Source: an uncultured Bacteroidales bacterium (lineage in GTDB: Bacteria > Bacteroidota > Bacteroidia > Bacteroidales > UBA932). Taken from it: DNA of 29,203 nt. The stretch lies in assembly GCA_934725285.1 (NCBI GenBank), contig CAKVBK010000011.1:1-29203 (forward strand), in the 5' to 3' direction. Both the position numbers and the translations under genes were made by a program. Positions 16,703 through 25,110 of this stretch are shown here, piece after piece; the stretch's first letter is position 1; every line of letters begins with the position of its first letter. The notes beneath the pieces were generated by a model. That model was not told where the DNA came from and made no database searches. It saw only the letters and a list, made by a program, of their open reading frames with translations.

Positions 16703-17851
16703 ATGGAATATAAAGCGCTTAGAGTCATAATCAGCGGAGGCGGTACAGGAGGGCATATCTTCCCGGCCGTCTCTATCGCGAACAAACTGAAGGAGCTGAA
16801 TCCCGAGACAGAGATCCTTTTTGTGGGTGCCGAGGGCAAGATGGAGATGGAGAAGGTACCTGCGGCGGGTTACAGGATAGTAGGGCTGCCGATTGTCGGA
16901 TTGCAGAGACAGCTGAACCTCAAGAACATCATGAACGACATCTGTGTGCCGTTCAAAGTGCTTGCGAGCCTTCGGAAGGCCAGGAAGATTGTGAAGGAGT
17001 TCAAGCCTCAAATCGCGGTCGGTGTCGGTGGCTACGCCAGCGCTCCCCTGCTGTGGGCGGCCACAGGGATGGGAATCCCCGCACTGATTCAGGAGCAGAA
17101 CGGTTTCGCCGGACTGACCAACAAGAAGCTCGGCAAAAGGGTCCAGAAAATCTGCGTTGCCTACGAAGGGATGGAAAGGTTCTTCCCGGCAGACAAGATA
17201 GTGATGACCGGCAACCCGATCCGGAGCATAATAGTTCCAGCCACTCCTGAAATGAAAGAGAAAGGCATAAAGGAATATGGCCTCGACCCTTCCAGAAAGC
17301 ACATCTTCATTGTAGGCGGAAGCCTTGGCAGCAGCCGGTTCAACCAGTGTATGAAGAAATGGATCTCAGATGGTTGTCCCGGCATTGACGGAGTTGATGT
17401 GTTGTGGCAGTGCGGGAAATATTACAAGGCTGGAATCGATGAGTTTATGTCAAGCCAGAAGGCAAAGAACCCGGATGTGCTCAAGCATATTCATCACTCC
17501 GACTTCATCGGCCGGATGGAATTGGCGTACGCGGCGGCGGATGTCGTGATCTCTAGGTCCGGAGCGAGTTCCGTGTCAGAGCTTTGCGCCGCACACAAGG
17601 CCGTGATATTCATTCCATCTCCTAATGTCGCGGAAGATCATCAGACCCACAACGCGATGGCGTTGGTCAAGAAGGACGCCGCGGTGATTGTCAAGGACTC
17701 CGACGCGATGGAGAAGATGATTCCTACAGCGCTTGAGCTGCTAAGGCAACCCGAAAGGATCGCCACCCTTGAGCAGAACGCCGGAAAGATGGCGTTGCCG
17801 GACGCGGCTGGCAAGATCGCCGAAGAGATTTACAGACTGGTCAAGAAATAG
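16703..17851 (+). CDS. murG: UDP-GlcNAc:lipid I N-acetylglucosaminyltransferase MurG
   Basis: MurG makes lipid II by adding GlcNAc to lipid I on the inner face of the membrane. From 16703 the protein is 382 residues and begins MEYKALRVIISGGGTGGHIF, with the diphosphate-binding GGGTGGH at residues 12-18. Also present are GVGGYASAPLL, IQEQNGFAGLTNK, a second loop IFIVGGSLGSSRFN, and the donor-binding ISRSGASSVSELCAAHKAVIFIPSP, all diagnostic. The frame extends upstream to 16499, but that part overlaps the ftsW tail and is not MurG-like. An ATG at 16691, overlapping the ftsW stop, would add only four residues and cannot be excluded. murC begins 3 bp after the stop. Confidence 0.95.
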   Translation: MEYKALRVIISGGGTGGHIFPAVSIANKLKELNPETEILFVGAEGKMEMEKVPAAGYRIVGLPIVGLQRQLNLKNIMNDICVPFKVLASLRKARKIVKEFKPQIAVGVGGYASAPLLWAATGMGIPALIQEQNGFAGLTNKKLGKRVQKICVAYEGMERFFPADKIVMTGNPIRSIIVPATPEMKEKGIKEYGLDPSRKHIFIVGGSLGSSRFNQCMKKWISDGCPGIDGVDVLWQCGKYYKAGIDEFMSSQKAKNPDVLKHIHHSDFIGRMELAYAAADVVISRSGASSVSELCAAHKAVIFIPSPNVAEDHQTHNAMALVKKDAAVIVKDSDAMEKMIPTALELLRQPERIATLEQNAGKMALPDAAGKIAEEIYRLVKK

Positions 17852-17854
17852 GTT

Positions 17855-19219
17855 ATGTCAAAATATTCAAAGATTTATTTCATCGGCATCGGCGGCATCG
17901 GGATGAGCGCCATCGCCAGATACTATAAGTTCAAAGGCTATCCTGTCGCAGGCTACGACAGGACTCCGTCAGAGTTGACGCACGCCCTTGAGAAAGAAGG
18001 GATTGATGTCCATTACAAGGATAACCCAGACTACATTCCCAAGGACACTGCTTCGACCCTGATCGTCTACACGCCGGCCATTCCCTCAGACCTCCACGAA
18101 CTGAGCTATGTAATGGAGCACGGCTACACCGTCGTGAAAAGGTCACGTATGCTTGGGGAACTGGCCGAGGGACAGGCTTGTCTTGCTGTCGCGGGCACGC
18201 ACGGAAAGACCACCACGAGCACCTTGGTGGCGCACATCCTGACTGAAAGCGGAAAGGGATGCTCGGCGTTTCTTGGAGGAATATCCAAGAACTACGGCAC
18301 CAACCTTCTTATAAGCCACACTCCGACAATGGTGGCCGAGGCAGACGAGTTCGACCGCTCGTTCCTTCAGCTGCATCCGGCGATCGCGGCCATCACGGCC
18401 ATGGACGCGGACCATCTGGACATCTACGGCACACTTGAGGAATATCAGAAAGCGTTCAAGGCTTTCGCTTCACAGGTAAGCCGCACGCTTATCGTCAAAT
18501 ACGGTCTTGACATCACATCAGCCGACACCAAGGCGAAGATCATGCACTACAGCTACGACAATCCTTCGGCTGACTTCTACGCGATCAATTCCAAACCGGA
18601 CGAGGTAGGGCACTACATTTTCGACCTTGTTCACCCGGGAGGTGTCATCGAGAACATCAGAGTCGGAATTCCCGGCTGGGTCAATGTGGAGAACAGCGTC
18701 GCCGCGGCGGCCATCTGCCTCTGCCACGGAGTCGCTCAGGAAGCAGTCAAGAAGGCCATAGGAACATATTCAGGAGTGAAGCGGAGGCTGGACGTGCACC
18801 TCAACACTCCGCACCTCAGCTACATCGATGACTATGCCCACCACCCAAAGGAGCTTGCCTCAGCGATCTCTTCTATGAGGGGAATATTCCCTGGCAGGAA
18901 ACTCACGGCCATATTCCAGCCACATCTTTTCACCAGGACAAGGGATTTCGCCGATGATTTCGCGGCGGCTCTGAGCAAGGTGGACAAGTTGATTCTGCTG
19001 GACATCTATCCCGCAAGGGAGGAACCGATCCCGGGAGTCACTTCGGAACTGATTTTCGACAAGGTGACCGCACCGGAGAAGGTTCTTCTTAAAAAAGAGG
19101 AGCTGATGTCATATCTTGAGAATGAACCGGTTGACGTGCTCGCCACATTCGGGGCAGGCAACATCGACAGGTTCATCGCACCTATCACCGAACTCCTTGA
19201 AAACAGGTTGAAGAAATGA
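17855..19219 (+). CDS. murC: UDP-N-acetylmuramate:L-alanine ligase MurC
   Basis: This 454-residue Mur ligase catalyses the first stem-peptide step, addition of L-Ala to UDP-MurNAc. The N-terminal UMP-binding motif is FIGIGGIGMSAIARYY (about residues 9-24). The ATP loop is the MurC-specific GTHGKTTT at 114-121. EADEFDRSFL, MDADHLDIYG and DDYAHHPKELASAI follow, and the C-terminal domain includes FQPHLFTRTRDF and FGAGNIDR. The motifs and length are complete. The gene is separated from murG by 3 bp, and its TGA overlaps the ftsQ ATG (ATGA). Confidence 0.97.
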   Translation: MSKYSKIYFIGIGGIGMSAIARYYKFKGYPVAGYDRTPSELTHALEKEGIDVHYKDNPDYIPKDTASTLIVYTPAIPSDLHELSYVMEHGYTVVKRSRMLGELAEGQACLAVAGTHGKTTTSTLVAHILTESGKGCSAFLGGISKNYGTNLLISHTPTMVAEADEFDRSFLQLHPAIAAITAMDADHLDIYGTLEEYQKAFKAFASQVSRTLIVKYGLDITSADTKAKIMHYSYDNPSADFYAINSKPDEVGHYIFDLVHPGGVIENIRVGIPGWVNVENSVAAAAICLCHGVAQEAVKKAIGTYSGVKRRLDVHLNTPHLSYIDDYAHHPKELASAISSMRGIFPGRKLTAIFQPHLFTRTRDFADDFAAALSKVDKLILLDIYPAREEPIPGVTSELIFDKVTAPEKVLLKKEELMSYLENEPVDVLATFGAGNIDRFIAPITELLENRLKK

Positions 19220-19992
19220 AAAAAGGACTCCGGATAGCCCTTGTCGCGGCAGCGTTCTGCACGCTCGGTCTCATCTGTCTTGTGATCATAGGGATCAACG
19301 AGAAGAGGGTCGGGCTGCTTACATGCACCGGAATCAAGGTTGAGTTCACGGATGACTTCAACTTTGTGACACCTCAAGACATTGAAGCTTACCTTAAAAA
19401 AGACTACGGGGCTTACATCGGGCAAAAACTTGACAGCGTGGATCTTGCGAAAGTTGAAAGAATCCTCGACGGCAAGAGCGCGATCCTCAAGGCCGAGGCC
19501 TACACGACTCCTGACGGCTACCTGAACGTGAAGATCCGCCAAAGGGAGCCGGTTGTGAGGTTCCAGAAAGACAACAATGGCTTCTACGCCGATGAAAGAG
19601 GCTATCTCTTTCCTCTCCAAAGCAATTACTCCTCAATGGTTCCGGTCATTGACGGCGCGTTGCCGCTGAATGTGGACAGAGGCTACAAAGGCGAGCCGAA
19701 AACAGAGACAGAAAAAAAATGGCTGGCCGAGGTTCTGGGACTGGTGAGCTACATGTCAGACTCACGGATCTGGGCTGAGAACATCAGCCAGATAACCGTG
19801 CAAGGCAACGGAGACATGATTCTGATCCCCCGCCAAGGCAAGGAAAGATTCATCTTCGGGCTTCCGGCTGACTATGAGGCCAAGTTCGACAGAATCGAAC
19901 GATACTACTCCACAATTCTGCCCCAAAAAGGCGCAGGTTACTATTCTACAGTGAATGTCAAAAACAATGCGCAGATCGTCTGCAGAAAATAA
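19216..19992 (+). CDS. ftsQ: Cell division protein FtsQ/DivIB
   Basis: This bitopic protein of 258 residues has a short basic N-terminus and one transmembrane helix at about residues 7-27. Its periplasmic domain begins with a POTRA-like part (FVTPQDIEAYLKKDYG, then IRQREPVVRF) and continues into the FtsQ core. The IRQREPV segment is the best conserved part of the family. FtsQ recruits the FtsL/FtsB partners to the FtsA-FtsZ ring. The cytoplasmic tail is shorter than in E. coli, usual for Bacteroidetes. The start is fixed by the ATGA overlap with murC, and ftsA follows after 11 bp. Confidence 0.92.
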   Translation: MKKGLRIALVAAAFCTLGLICLVIIGINEKRVGLLTCTGIKVEFTDDFNFVTPQDIEAYLKKDYGAYIGQKLDSVDLAKVERILDGKSAILKAEAYTTPDGYLNVKIRQREPVVRFQKDNNGFYADERGYLFPLQSNYSSMVPVIDGALPLNVDRGYKGEPKTETEKKWLAEVLGLVSYMSDSRIWAENISQITVQGNGDMILIPRQGKERFIFGLPADYEAKFDRIERYYSTILPQKGAGYYSTVNVKNNAQIVCRK

Positions 19993-20003
19993 GATCATTG
20001 AAT

Positions 20004-21665
20004 ATGGAAGAACGATACATTGCATCTGTTGATCTGGGCACCTCGAAACTGGCCGTCTGCGTGGCCAGCATTGAGGATCAGAATGTCCAGATAATATATT
20101 ACAAGGAGTCACCGTCGGAAGGAATCCGCAACAGCCGCGTCACAAATCCTGGAATCGCGGACAAGTTTGTGAGGAACGCCATCGCCGAGGCTCAGCAAAC
20201 CCTGAGAATCAAAATCCAGCAGGTTGTCGTCGGATTGCCTCGCTGGCAGGTTCGCCAGGAGACAGCGTCCGCGAACGCGGAAAGGGAAGACGACTCCCGG
20301 TTCATCAGCGAGAGTGAGATCCGTTTCCTCAAGTCTGAAGCGCTCAAGACCTATCCGCTGAAGGAGCCCAAGAGAGAGATAATCTATGGAGCCGTGGCGC
20401 AGTCCTTCTCGACAGAGGATTGCATAAACGAGCCGGAGAGCGAGATCATCGGAATGAGCGCTGAGAAGATCGAAGGAAAATTCAAGGTCTTCATCGGAAG
20501 CAAAAGATTGTCCACGAACCTTGACGAGCTCTTCGGCAGTATGCAGATCGGCATAGCGCGCAAATTCTTCATTCCGGGAATAACGGCCAAGGCGGTCCTA
20601 AGCTCCGAGGAGATGAAAAACGGCGTGGCGCTGGTTGACATCGGAGCCGGCGTCAGCTCCGTGACCATATTCAAGGACAATCTTATGAGGTATTACGCCG
20701 CCATTCCTTTTGGAGGCGACTGTGTCACAAGGGACATTGAGTCGATCTGCGGATTCTCTTTCAAGATGGCGGAGGAAATCAAGAAAGCATACGGAGCATG
20801 TCTGCCCGACAAGCTTTCGACGCTTGGAGAGAAAGAGCTTCATATTTTGGACGATGATGGCCGGCTGCTCAGAAAGCTGTCAATCAAGGTGCTTTCCGAG
20901 ATTGTCAACGCAAGGATGGAGGAAATCATCAACGCTCTGCTCTATAAGATTCAGGAAAGCGGCCTGTCGTCAGAGGATTTCCTAAAGAAAGGCATAGTCG
21001 TGACAGGTGGAGGAGCGGAGATGCTGAACTGTGTAAACCTGTTCAAGGAGCTGTCAGGATATTCCGTAAAACTCGGTCTGCCGAAGAAATACGTGTCCTG
21101 CGACGGCTGTCCGGAGGCCAGCGAGGCTTCCGCCTCCACCGCCATCGGAATGATTCTGGCGGTCAAGGGCGACAAGTCGATCAACTGCATCAACGATGTC
21201 ACATTCAGGCCGTCCCAAAGGAACAGCGGAAGCCAAACCATTCAAGACAGCCATGAAAATCAGGAATCTGCAAAGTTCGACGATGTCTATGAACATAAAC
21301 CCGACAGCACCGCATCCAATACCACCTTGGTTGAAGAGCCGGATCAGGTAAAAACGGAAGAGTCTACTATTGTAAATCCCGTGGGCGGAAGCGATGCCGG
21401 TGAGGACAACATTGCCAACAAGCCGGAAGGAATAGAGCCATCTGTAGAGCCAGAATCATCTGACAGGAATGGGCATTCCGGTGGAGAAGGACAACATACC
21501 GTCACTCCGGAACCGGGTGCAGATGAGAATGGATCGGATGTCAATCAGAAACCCGGACATGTTGGACCTAAGCCAGATGACGAACCTGTGCCAGAACCCA
21601 AGAATCCTCTTGTGAAGTTCTTCTGGAAATTGTACGACAGCGTCCAGAAGGATGTTAATGATTAA
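20004..21665 (+). CDS. ftsA: Cell division actin homologue FtsA with long disordered linker
   Basis: FtsA tethers FtsZ filaments to the membrane and recruits the divisome. I take the ATG at 20004 (553 residues, MEERYIASVDLGTSKLAVCV); an in-frame TTG at 19998 would add two residues. Actin-fold motifs present are DLGTSKLAV (phosphate 1), LVDIGAGVSSVTIF (phosphate 2) and GIVVTGGGAEM (adenosine). The core ends near residue 400. A segment of about 120 residues rich in Glu, Pro, Gly and Asp follows, without predicted fold. The last 20 residues are an amphipathic helix (NPLVKFFWKLYDSVQKDV) fitting the FtsA membrane-targeting sequence. Typical FtsA proteins have a short linker here, so this protein is long. 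Its 3' end overlaps the likely ftsZ start. Confidence 0.95.
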   Translation: MEERYIASVDLGTSKLAVCVASIEDQNVQIIYYKESPSEGIRNSRVTNPGIADKFVRNAIAEAQQTLRIKIQQVVVGLPRWQVRQETASANAEREDDSRFISESEIRFLKSEALKTYPLKEPKREIIYGAVAQSFSTEDCINEPESEIIGMSAEKIEGKFKVFIGSKRLSTNLDELFGSMQIGIARKFFIPGITAKAVLSSEEMKNGVALVDIGAGVSSVTIFKDNLMRYYAAIPFGGDCVTRDIESICGFSFKMAEEIKKAYGACLPDKLSTLGEKELHILDDDGRLLRKLSIKVLSEIVNARMEEIINALLYKIQESGLSSEDFLKKGIVVTGGGAEMLNCVNLFKELSGYSVKLGLPKKYVSCDGCPEASEASASTAIGMILAVKGDKSINCINDVTFRPSQRNSGSQTIQDSHENQESAKFDDVYEHKPDSTASNTTLVEEPDQVKTEESTIVNPVGGSDAGEDNIANKPEGIEPSVEPESSDRNGHSGGEGQHTVTPEPGADENGSDVNQKPGHVGPKPDDEPVPEPKNPLVKFFWKLYDSVQKDVND

Positions 21666-22941
21666 CACTAACGGAACAACAGATATGAGAGATATAATAG
21701 AAATCACTCCGGAGGACTGGACACCAATTGAATCAATGATAAAGGTCATCGGTGTAGGCGGTGGCGGTTGCAACGCTGTAAACTATATGTACCGGGAAAA
21801 GGTTCAGGGCTGCAACTTCTACGTCTGCAACACGGACAGACAAGCCCTTGACAACAGTCCGGTACAGGCCAAGATACACATCGGCACCAACGCCTTGGGC
21901 GCCGGCACAAGACCGGAACAAGGCCGCAAGGCGGCGATAGAGTCCCTTGATGAAATCGAAAGGATAGTTCTTACGGATGATACAAAGATGCTATTCATCA
22001 CTGCCGGAATGGGAGGAGGAACCGGTACCGGAGCCGCTCCTGTCATCGCCAAGGCCGCCAAAGACAAAGGCATCCTGACCGTCGCCGTGGTCACAATCCC
22101 TTTTGACATAGAAGGTATAACCCCCTTGACAAAAGCCATAAAAGGCATACACGAGCTCAAGAACAACGTTGACAGTCTGCTTATCATAAACAATGAGAAA
22201 CTGTATGAATTGTTCGGAAGCATGCTGATCCACGAGGCCTTCCCAAAAGCGGACGAGGTGTTGGCTACAGCCGTAAGGGGCATCACTGAGATCATCAGCC
22301 GGCACGGCTACATCAACATTGACTTCAAGGACATCGAGACGATGATGAAAGATAGTGGTATGGCATTGATGGGATGCGGAATCGGAAAAGGGAAAAACAG
22401 GATAGAGGATGCGGTAAAAGGGGCGCTTAAGTCCCCTCTTCTCAACGACTTCGACCTGACCACCGCAAAGAATCTGCTTATCAACATCACCACGGGCAAG
22501 AACAAGGACGGCCTGACCATGGATGACCTGAAGGAGATTGACAAGAAAATCGGGGAATATACCGGCAAAGTGAACAAATTCAAGACCGGAATTGTCTGGG
22601 TGGAGGATCCGGAGGTCAGAGATGAGATTCAGATCACCGCCATCGCGACCGGCTTCGTGGTTGACGACCTTGCCAAGATCGCCACACAGGATCTCGGGAA
22701 CGTGATAACCATCGACAAGGATTTCAAATACGAGAAGCATAGCACGCTCCAGCAAGAGGACGACACCAACCGCGATGATGGTGTCATCAACATCACTCTG
22801 GAGGAAAAGCAGTCCGACAACAGAAAAAAATTCCATTTCGACGAAGACAGCAAACCAGTGCTTGTGGTTCAGGACGGTCAAGACATCAGTGACCTTCTGA
22901 ACACCCCGGCATTCCGCCGCAAACACCACAAGGAGGAATAG
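21652..22941 (+). CDS. ftsZ: Cell division GTPase FtsZ
   Basis: This tubulin homologue polymerises into the division ring. From 21652 it has 429 residues. The GTP-binding start is IKVIGVGGGGCNAVNYM, the tubulin signature GGGTGTG is at 121-127, and the catalytic T7 loop is in INIDFKDIETMM. A variable linker follows the core, and the C-terminal conserved peptide (DLLNTPAFRRKHHKEE) should bind FtsA. Start choice is uncertain: ATGs at 21652 and 21658 overlap the ftsA end, while 21685 begins MRDIIEITPEDW, the first stretch that looks conserved. No terminator is visible before the downstream GH13 gene. Confidence 0.96.
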   Translation: MLMINTNGTTDMRDIIEITPEDWTPIESMIKVIGVGGGGCNAVNYMYREKVQGCNFYVCNTDRQALDNSPVQAKIHIGTNALGAGTRPEQGRKAAIESLDEIERIVLTDDTKMLFITAGMGGGTGTGAAPVIAKAAKDKGILTVAVVTIPFDIEGITPLTKAIKGIHELKNNVDSLLIINNEKLYELFGSMLIHEAFPKADEVLATAVRGITEIISRHGYINIDFKDIETMMKDSGMALMGCGIGKGKNRIEDAVKGALKSPLLNDFDLTTAKNLLINITTGKNKDGLTMDDLKEIDKKIGEYTGKVNKFKTGIVWVEDPEVRDEIQITAIATGFVVDDLAKIATQDLGNVITIDKDFKYEKHSTLQQEDDTNRDDGVINITLEEKQSDNRKKFHFDEDSKPVLVVQDGQDISDLLNTPAFRRKHHKEE

Positions 22942-22962
22942 ACACTCCGGATGTTGAGCAAG

Positions 22963-22996
22963 CATATTCAGACATACTCAGACATATTCATTCAGA
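22963..22996 (+). repeat. Three 10-bp direct repeats before the GH13 gene
   Basis: CATATTCAGA (22963), CATACTCAGA (22973) and CATATTCATT (22983) follow head to tail, with a further CAGA at 22993. The one-turn period and the position 20-50 bp before the GH13 start suit a protein-binding array. A 6-bp dyad, AAGATA-T-TATCTT, follows at 22996-23008. I see no clear promoter box, so a regulatory role is inference. Confidence 0.4.
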
Positions 22997-23013
22997 AGAT
23001 ATTATCTTACATA

Positions 23014-24936
23014 ATGAAAAGGAACTTCTTTTTGTCCATTACGCTGTTGGTCAGTGCGATCGTGTCAGCCCAGCCGACGCCGGGCAGTTTCGAACAGACT
23101 TGGAAAGTCGGGCCGGACTGGCTCTGCAACGGAGTGATTTATCAGGTGTATCCGTCCTCATACAAAGACTCTGACGGTAACGGAATCGGTGACATACAGG
23201 GTGTGATCTCCAAACTGGACTACATCGAAAGCCTCGGAGTCTCAGCCATCTGGTTTAATCCGCTATTCGTCTCCGGATGGATTGACGGAGGCTACGATAT
23301 AATTGATTTCTACAGAGTTGATCCACGCTTCGGAACCAACAACGACCTCGTTGAGCTCATCCGGAAAGCCCACGCCAAAGGCATCAAGGTGATGCTCGAC
23401 CTTGTGGCCGGCCACACTTCCGACAAGCATCCATGGTTTCTGCAAAGCGCACAGGACAGCAATCTCCAGTACTCCGACTACTACATCTGGTCCGACCGTC
23501 TTCCCGACACGAAGGCCGAGAAAGACCTTGAGAAGATGCTCCAAAGCCCTGACTATATGCAGAGCACCATCGGCAAATGGATGAAGAGTGAATATCCTCG
23601 CGACAAGTATTACATGAAGAATTTCTACGCATGCCAGCCGTCCCTCAACTACGGTTACGCCAACCCGGATCCTAACCATCCGTGGGAGCAGGGCGTGAAC
23701 GAGCCGGGACCTAAGGCCGTGCGCCAGGAACTCAAGGACATCCTTGCCTTCTGGTACGGCAAGGGTGTGGACGGCTTCCGTGTGGACATGGCGAGCAGCC
23801 TCGTGAAGAACGACAAGGACAAAAAGGAAATCCTCAATCTCTGGAGAGAGATCCGTGAATGGTCCGACAAGAACTTCCCTGACCACGTTCTGATGGCCGA
23901 ATGGGGCTCACCGAAATATTGCCTCGCCGCAGGCTACAACGTGGACATGGACCTGAACAACACGAAAGCGCACAACCGCAGGATGTATTTCGACAGAAAG
24001 CATCAGGCCGATGGAGGAAGCTACTTCTCTCTGAACGGAGGCCAGCCGTCCGTCAAGGACCTCTATGGTAACGCATGGCCGGAGGACAAGGTCGATGCCA
24101 AGGCCACCCCGGCACAGATGCTCAAGGAATATTACGACTACTTCACTGATTGCGTTGAGAGCACCCGCACGATGGGTTATTTCGCCAGCATAACCGGCAA
24201 CCACGACCATCTCAGAATCAACACCGGCGCCCGCAACACTCCCGAGCAGCTCAAGGTGATGATGGCTTGGGTGATGACAATGCCGCTTCCTATTCTGTAC
24301 TACGGAGACGAGATCGGTATGCGCTCGCTGGTTGATATGCCGAATGTAGAAGGCGCAAACCATAACGGCAAGGAGCGAGCCGGAGCCCGCACCCCGATGC
24401 AGTGGACCACCGGTGAGACCGCCGGATTCAGCGACTGCTCTCCAGACAAGCTTTACCTGCCAGTCTGCACGGACTGGACCCCGGCCTCCTCGCTGCCACA
24501 GTACACCGAATGGAAAAAGGAACTGGCCGCCGGGAAGGCCAAGCCAATCGCAAAAGGAAACCCTACCGTGGAGTCTCAGGATGACGATCCGTCCTCCATT
24601 CTGAACTGGACCAGAGCCCTCATATCCCTCAGGAAGAGCAGCGAAGCCCTCTGGGCCGACAGCCGTTTCATCCCGATCTTCAACGAGAGCCAACCTTACC
24701 CGATGGTATATCTCCGCTGCAACGGCAAGGAAACCTTCCTGATCGCCCTCAACCCGACCTCCGAGCGCAAGACTCTCGTCCTTGACAGTGAGATCGCCCC
24801 GTACCTTTCCGCCATCAAGGACGTGAATGGCACCATCGCCCCTCTCCTAACCACAGGCAAGGCAACATGCAAGCGGACCGCCAAGGGCACCACCCTCAAG
24901 CTGGATGCAACCTCAGGACTGATCATCCGGCTTTAA
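23014..24936 (+). CDS. Secreted GH13 alpha-glucosidase/alpha-amylase
   Basis: I start at 23014, giving 640 residues, because MKRNFFLSITLLVSAIVSAQ is a clean signal peptide. The frame stays open to 22951, but the 21 extra residues carry no signal character. All four GH13 regions are present: DLVAGHTS (Asp129, His134), GFRVDMASS with nucleophile Asp258, MAEWGS with acid/base Glu296, and GNHDH with Asp398. The N-terminal YQVYPSSYKDSDGNGIGDIQG and the later GARTPMQW motif are typical of the oligo-1,6-glucosidase/alpha-glucosidase/trehalose synthase branch. It should cleave or transfer alpha-glucosidic bonds in the periplasm or outside the cell. Region I has Gly where most relatives have Asn (VNH). 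It follows ftsZ by 72 bp and ends at a strong hairpin. Exact substrate not determinable. Confidence 0.9.
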   Translation: MKRNFFLSITLLVSAIVSAQPTPGSFEQTWKVGPDWLCNGVIYQVYPSSYKDSDGNGIGDIQGVISKLDYIESLGVSAIWFNPLFVSGWIDGGYDIIDFYRVDPRFGTNNDLVELIRKAHAKGIKVMLDLVAGHTSDKHPWFLQSAQDSNLQYSDYYIWSDRLPDTKAEKDLEKMLQSPDYMQSTIGKWMKSEYPRDKYYMKNFYACQPSLNYGYANPDPNHPWEQGVNEPGPKAVRQELKDILAFWYGKGVDGFRVDMASSLVKNDKDKKEILNLWREIREWSDKNFPDHVLMAEWGSPKYCLAAGYNVDMDLNNTKAHNRRMYFDRKHQADGGSYFSLNGGQPSVKDLYGNAWPEDKVDAKATPAQMLKEYYDYFTDCVESTRTMGYFASITGNHDHLRINTGARNTPEQLKVMMAWVMTMPLPILYYGDEIGMRSLVDMPNVEGANHNGKERAGARTPMQWTTGETAGFSDCSPDKLYLPVCTDWTPASSLPQYTEWKKELAAGKAKPIAKGNPTVESQDDDPSSILNWTRALISLRKSSEALWADSRFIPIFNESQPYPMVYLRCNGKETFLIALNPTSERKTLVLDSEIAPYLSAIKDVNGTIAPLLTTGKATCKRTAKGTTLKLDATSGLIIRL

Positions 24937-24979
24937 ACTCTTCTTTGTCCGGAAGGAACGGCTTCCAGACAGAGAACGG

Positions 24980-25019
24980 AAAAGGGGCTTGACTAATACT
25001 TTTCAGTCAGCCCCTTTTC
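24980..25019. terminator. Bidirectional terminator between the GH13 gene and the coiled-coil gene
   Basis: AAAAGGGGC-T-TGACT (24980-24994) pairs with AGTCAGCCCCTTTT (25005-25018), giving a 14-bp stem with one bulged T and a 10-nt loop. It ends in T4 on the plus strand and in T4 on the minus strand. It lies between two convergent genes, 43 bp after the GH13 stop, and can serve both. Confidence 0.8.
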
Positions 25020-25110
25020 TGCATCCGCGATGAATATCGCTCTTAATTGTCGCCACTCAGATCGAATGTCGGATCAGCCGGAAGCGGCCATCAGAAGAAC
25101 ATCGCATCTG

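Noticed and set aside
21991..22965. 324-residue minus-strand frame opposite ftsZ
   Set aside because: It is a mirror of ftsZ codon structure, with low-complexity Val/His/Asp content and no recognisable domain. Similar long antisense frames opposite murD (13860-14765), the GH13 gene (23908-24693), ftsI and murE were dismissed for the same reason.
22951..23013. Upstream extension of the GH13 gene
   Set aside because: The added 21 residues have no signal-peptide character and would bury a good signal peptide starting at 23014. They also coincide with the decamer repeats.
2169..24936. GH13 enzyme as part of the SusC/SusD locus
   Set aside because: The two are 16 kb apart with the whole dcw operon and at least one terminator between them; nothing in the sequence ties them together.
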